Part shown: positions 6,338 to 9,440 of the stretch, piece after piece
Position numbering within the stretch: position 1 is the stretch's first letter
Layout of the letters: each line of letters begins with the position of its first letter
The notes under the pieces: generated by a model
Database searches by the model: none
What the model was told of the DNA's origin: nothing
The model's input: only the letters and a program-made list of their open reading frames with translations
Assembly: GCA_964548165.1 (NCBI GenBank)
Contig: CAZJQD010000056.1
Coordinates: 4,937-14,376 of the forward strand
Direction of reading: 5' to 3'
Origin: CAZJQD01 sp964548165 [NCBI: uncultured bacterium]
Lineage (GTDB): Bacteria > UBA8481
DNA: 9,440 bases
Program-made: the position numbers and the translations under genes

Positions 6338-8101
6338 ATGAACCATCGTTCCCGCCCCAGGCCCTCGGCCGTTCTTCTCATCCTCGGAGTGCTGGTCGCG
6401 CTCGGCCTCCTCGTGCGGTGGTTGCACACGCCGCCACCTCTCCCTGTCATACCCGGCTATAACGTTCTCTACATCAACGCGGACTCGTTCAATCGAGCGC
6501 ATACGCCCTTTCATGGGTACCAGCGCAACACCATGCCCTTCACGGCCGAATTGGCGAAGGAGGGCGTCGTCATGGACGGGATGATCAACCCGTCGGGATG
6601 GACAAACGAGAATCTGGCGTCGATCTTCTCCGGGCTCTCCAGTCCCATCCATGGCGTCGAGACGCGGATGCGCAACGTTCACGCCCGGTGGTTTACGCCG
6701 ATCGAGATGCTGAGGGAGCACGGCTATCGCGCGCCTCGGCTCCAGGGCTGGCAGATGGATCAGAATCACGCCGAGCTGGGATTCGAGGGCCTGGAGGCCC
6801 TGCACCCCGCGGAGTGGATCGAGAGGCATGGGCGCGAGGGCCGGTTCTTTCTCTTCCACCAGTTCCTGGGCCCCCACCTCCCGTATAACGGTGATCGCCG
6901 GGAGACCGAGATCCTGGCGACGTTCTTCCCGTCGATGGGTTATCGCGATGCCGCGCAGAGGCGGCGGATGGAATCGACGATCCTCAAGCACACCGTCATC
7001 GTCAACGACGGGACGATCACGTTCCGGCCCGAGGACACGGTGCCCGTCCACGCCTTCTACGACGGAGAGCTCCTGCTCCTCGACCGAGAGATCGAGCGAG
7101 CCGTTCGGGCCCTGGAACGAGCCGGGCTCCGCGAGAGCACGATCATCGTGGTCTCCGCCGATCACGGCGAGGAGCTCCTCGAGCACGGCTTCGTCGGGCA
7201 CGCCTCGACGTCCCGGCACGCCCAGCTCTTCGACGAGATCGTCCGCGTGCCCTTCCTGATCGTGTTTCCCAGGGCGCTTCCCGCCGGGCGCCGGGTCGCC
7301 ACCCAGGTTCGCGGCATCGACATCATGCCGACGGTGCTCGAACTCCTGGGGCTGGAGACTCCGGATTACCTCGAGGGCCGATCATTCCTGCCCGTCATCG
7401 AGGGACGCGAGACCGCGGATCGTCCCGCCTTCATCCAGACCTCGCGCGCCGGCTACGGTGAGCCTGACCCGGATAGCGTCGTCGATCGCATCCACGCGGT
7501 CCGCGCGGACGGATGGAAGTTCCTCCATTACAACTACCAGGAGCACCGGGAGAGGTATGAGCTCTACGACCTGGCGAACGATCCCGGAGAGAGAGAGAAC
7601 GTGCTGGCGGCTCATCCGGAGATCGCGGCACGGCTCCAAGGCATGCTGGAGGAGTGGCGCGAGCGGTGTGCAACATGGCCGGCCCCTGACCCGGCGTCCC
7701 TGGAACGACGGTCTCCCTGGCAGAGGCTGAAGGCCTGGCTCTTTGGTCGTCCTGTCCGCACCGATTTCACCGGGGTTCCGTCCCCGCCTGTCATTGTCAC
7801 GCCCAGGGACTCGGTCGTGATCTCGGTGGCGACGGACAACGGGCGCGCCGTCATCGGGTGGACGGGGGAGCCCGACGTGCCGTACGTCATCGGCTACGAC
7901 GCCGGGCTCGCGGAGTACCACATCACCGGCGAGATCCCGGTTATCGGCAACGAAAAGATCTATGGCCCGTTCCCGGCCATCTATTGGAACACCTACCTCA
8001 CGCTCTTCTCGCCCTACAAGGTCCGCGTCTCGATCGACAAGCAACCGCGCGAGTGGAGTCCCTGGCTCCACTTCGAAGTGAAGGCGGCCGATGCCCCCTG
8101 A
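6338..8101 (+). CDS. Membrane-anchored sulfatase-like (alkaline phosphatase superfamily) enzyme with C-terminal beta-rich domain
   Basis: The 587-residue product starts with a basic stretch and one hydrophobic segment (about 10-28), a signal anchor that puts the enzyme outside the inner membrane. The sulfatase fold shows as NVLYINADS (42-50, metal ligand Asp49), the nucleophile region GWTNENLASIFSG (87-99) followed by HG (105-106), FHQFLGPHLPY (173-183), and VVSADHGEELLEHGFVGH (271-288) with LFDEIVRVPF (297-306). The nucleophile position normally holds Cys/Ser in CxPSR, or T/S in xPSHAS. Here it is Thr89, and Pro-Ser-Arg/His is replaced by Glu-Asn-Leu, so formylglycine maturation is not expected. 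Phosphoethanolamine-transferase-type enzymes also use Thr. Residues about 480-587 form an extra aromatic-rich domain. A start at 6320 is possible, but 6338 fits the promoter and the charged N-terminus better. The substrate cannot be inferred. The start of the next gene lies 11 or 32 bases downstream. Confidence 0.85.
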   Translation: MNHRSRPRPSAVLLILGVLVALGLLVRWLHTPPPLPVIPGYNVLYINADSFNRAHTPFHGYQRNTMPFTAELAKEGVVMDGMINPSGWTNENLASIFSGLSSPIHGVETRMRNVHARWFTPIEMLREHGYRAPRLQGWQMDQNHAELGFEGLEALHPAEWIERHGREGRFFLFHQFLGPHLPYNGDRRETEILATFFPSMGYRDAAQRRRMESTILKHTVIVNDGTITFRPEDTVPVHAFYDGELLLLDREIERAVRALERAGLRESTIIVVSADHGEELLEHGFVGHASTSRHAQLFDEIVRVPFLIVFPRALPAGRRVATQVRGIDIMPTVLELLGLETPDYLEGRSFLPVIEGRETADRPAFIQTSRAGYGEPDPDSVVDRIHAVRADGWKFLHYNYQEHRERYELYDLANDPGERENVLAAHPEIAARLQGMLEEWRERCATWPAPDPASLERRSPWQRLKAWLFGRPVRTDFTGVPSPPVIVTPRDSVVISVATDNGRAVIGWTGEPDVPYVIGYDAGLAEYHITGEIPVIGNEKIYGPFPAIYWNTYLTLFSPYKVRVSIDKQPREWSPWLHFEVKAADAP

Positions 8102-8133
8102 TCGCGGCCTGGATGAGACGGGTGTCGGCAAGC

Positions 8134-9440
8134 ATGCCTGACCACCGTCCCTTCACGCGTGAGTTCCCGGGGTTCTGGTTCGCGGCCGCAGTTGCCTGGG
8201 CCGTCGTCATCTTCCTGACCGTTCCCTATGCCCCGAAGATCACGGGAACCCTGACCGCCTGGATCAACGACCAGTTCGCCATCGACTGGGGTTACGCGCT
8301 CATCGGTCACGCGGCGGTCGTCGTTCTCGCGCTGGTTCTCGCCTGGGCGGGATGGAGCCAACGCGCTCATCGCGCCTGGAGGTCCCCGGGACGGCTCCTC
8401 GTCATCACCGGTTCGCTGGCCGCGTACGCCATAATCCTGCCCCGGATGGAGATCGCGGCCGAGAAGCTTCACTTTCTCCAGTATGGGTTCCTGGCCTGGC
8501 TCTTCTGGCGTGGCTGGCGGCTGGTCGTCGCCTCGCCCGCGATCTGGGCCATCAGCTTCTTCTGCGGGGCGTTCGTCGGCGTCCTCGACGAGGGCCTGCA
8601 GTACGTCACGCCAGGGCGGCACGGCGAGTCCGTCGACATGCTCTGGAACATCCTCGCCGCCGGACTGCCGCTCGTCCTGGTCTCCGCCTTCAGCGAGCGA
8701 TCTCGCGAGCGCCACCCGTCGTCGCGCGATGGCCGCTTGATCCGCTCCACCGGCCTGATCTTCTTTCTTCCGCTCTTCGGCTTTCTCTTCCTCGCGCAAC
8801 AATATGGGACACGGGTCGACGATCCCCGGGGCTACCTCTTTCGAACAAGGCTGGAGAGCGCCGATGCTCTGCGCCGGCCGCCTCCACTCTCGTCGGATGT
8901 GATCACGGAGCTCCAGCGCGAGACGCCTTACACCTACTCGGACTTCCTGGAACGCCATTCGGAAGCAACCGAACCCCACCTCAACGAGTTCCGGGTGCAC
9001 CTGTACCGGCGCGATCGCTATCTCGGCCAGGCCGGCCACTCGCGCCTGCGACGCCTGGCGGCCGGTGTTACACCGGAGACGTCCTCGGCCGATAGGCGCG
9101 CTCTCGAGAGCGCGCTCGCGCAACCCGAAGCTGTGCGCGCGCTACGCGCTTACGCCGCGCTCTACATGGGTGACTGGCTCCGGGATCGTCATGGGGCCGA
9201 TCTCCTCGCCGAGACCGTGGCTGGTCCGATGCGCGCCTGGATCGCCGGGACCGATACGACCTGGGGGGCGCCGCTCTGGGAGGCCTACCTCGCCGAGCAC
9301 GACCGCAAGGCCTCGAGCGAGGGGGCACCGGCGACAATGAAGGAGCGGGACGATCTCTGGATCGCCTGGAGCGAGCATCGGATTCTCTCCGACTGGTTTC
9401 CCGAATACACGTCTGCGACGACGAGCGGCTGGTCCGCGGG
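8134..9440 (+). CDS. VanZ-like multi-pass membrane protein with large C-terminal soluble extension (partial at window end)
   Basis: The frame is open from 8134 to the right edge (435 codons) without a stop, so the gene is incomplete. The N-terminal half has about seven hydrophobic segments (roughly residues 13-32, 54-74, 88-103, 114-127, 137-151, 170-187, 206-224). It carries VanZ-family signatures: KLHFLQYGFLAW (111-122) and DEGLQYVTPGRHGESVDMLWN (152-172), matching the family pattern DE..Q...PgR..s..D...N. VanZ-type proteins are linked to teicoplanin resistance and envelope functions, but their biochemistry is poorly defined. From about residue 226 onward the protein is soluble, charged and helical-looking, and I recognise no known domain there. 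An in-frame ATG at 8113 is an alternative start; neither has a clear Shine-Dalgarno. It directly follows the sulfatase-like gene on the same strand and is probably co-transcribed with it. Confidence 0.78.
   Translation, partial: MPDHRPFTREFPGFWFAAAVAWAVVIFLTVPYAPKITGTLTAWINDQFAIDWGYALIGHAAVVVLALVLAWAGWSQRAHRAWRSPGRLLVITGSLAAYAIILPRMEIAAEKLHFLQYGFLAWLFWRGWRLVVASPAIWAISFFCGAFVGVLDEGLQYVTPGRHGESVDMLWNILAAGLPLVLVSAFSERSRERHPSSRDGRLIRSTGLIFFLPLFGFLFLAQQYGTRVDDPRGYLFRTRLESADALRRPPPLSSDVITELQRETPYTYSDFLERHSEATEPHLNEFRVHLYRRDRYLGQAGHSRLRRLAAGVTPETSSADRRALESALAQPEAVRALRAYAALYMGDWLRDRHGADLLAETVAGPMRAWIAGTDTTWGAPLWEAYLAEHDRKASSEGAPATMKERDDLWIAWSEHRILSDWFPEYTSATTSGWSA
9062..9115. repeat. Two perfect inverted repeats inside the VanZ-like gene
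   Basis: Within 54 bases there are two perfect inverted repeats. CCGGTGT-T-ACACCGG (9062-9076) has 7-bp arms and a one-base centre. A 20-bp perfect palindrome (9096-9115) has arm GCGCGCTCTC. Both lie in coding sequence for the soluble C-terminal region. Neither is followed by a T-run, so they are not typical terminators. They may be by-products of Ala/Arg/Leu codons in GC-rich DNA. Confidence 0.5.

Noticed and set aside
6323-7219. Minus-strand open frame of 298 codons opposite the sulfatase-like gene
   Set aside because: No recognisable domain, and it would overlap the divergent promoter and the clear sulfatase-fold gene.
8102-8133. A terminator or separate promoter between the sulfatase-like and VanZ-like genes
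   Set aside because: The gap is 32 bases at most, without a hairpin plus T-run or a convincing promoter, so co-transcription is simpler.
8014-9123. Minus-strand open frame of 369 codons opposite the VanZ-like gene
   Set aside because: Charged antisense shadow; the plus frame has membrane segments and VanZ motifs, and both genes cannot be equally supported.

Overview
The window is GC-rich (my estimate is about two-thirds G+C) bacterial chromosome, densely coded. It fits a Gram-negative-type, probably environmental lineage; Acidobacteriota, Myxococcota, Methylomirabilota or Eisenbacteria-like phyla are all possible. The sequence alone does not fix the phylum, and no rRNA, tRNA or other taxonomic marker is present. 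I see no mobile element, CRISPR array or RNA gene.

Left two-thirds, minus strand (6198 down to 1): a kdp operon for high-affinity, ATP-driven potassium uptake, in the order kdpA - kdpB - kdpC - kdpD. KdpA is the K+-selective channel-like subunit, KdpB the P-type ATPase, KdpC the periplasm-facing accessory subunit, and KdpD the sensor histidine kinase that controls the operon. The genes lie 12, 2 and 1 bases apart, so they should be co-transcribed and translationally coupled. kdpD is cut by the left window edge: 571 codons are present, and the kinase core lies outside. kdpE is not in the window. No kdpF-like small ORF precedes kdpA. KdpB is unusual in carrying two extra segments in loops predicted to face the periplasm; one is made of five degenerate 5-residue tandem units.

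Middle, 6199-6337: a short divergent intergenic region. It holds a striking 7-bp direct repeat at 11-bp period (TGTTAAC-N4-TGTTAAC, 6254-6271), the architecture used by OmpR/PhoB-family regulators such as KdpE, placed just upstream of a possible kdpA promoter. On the other strand an extended -10-like element sits almost against the start codon of the divergent gene, suggesting a leaderless mRNA.

Right third, plus strand (6338 to 9440): two adjacent genes, probably one operon. The first encodes a membrane-anchored alkaline-phosphatase-superfamily (sulfatase-like) enzyme. Its nucleophile position appears to be Thr in a degenerate TNENLAS motif, and it has an extra aromatic-rich C-terminal domain. 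The second encodes a VanZ-like multi-pass membrane protein with a long soluble C-terminal extension, and it runs off the right edge. Together they suggest an envelope or surface-polymer modification function, but the substrate cannot be read from the sequence.
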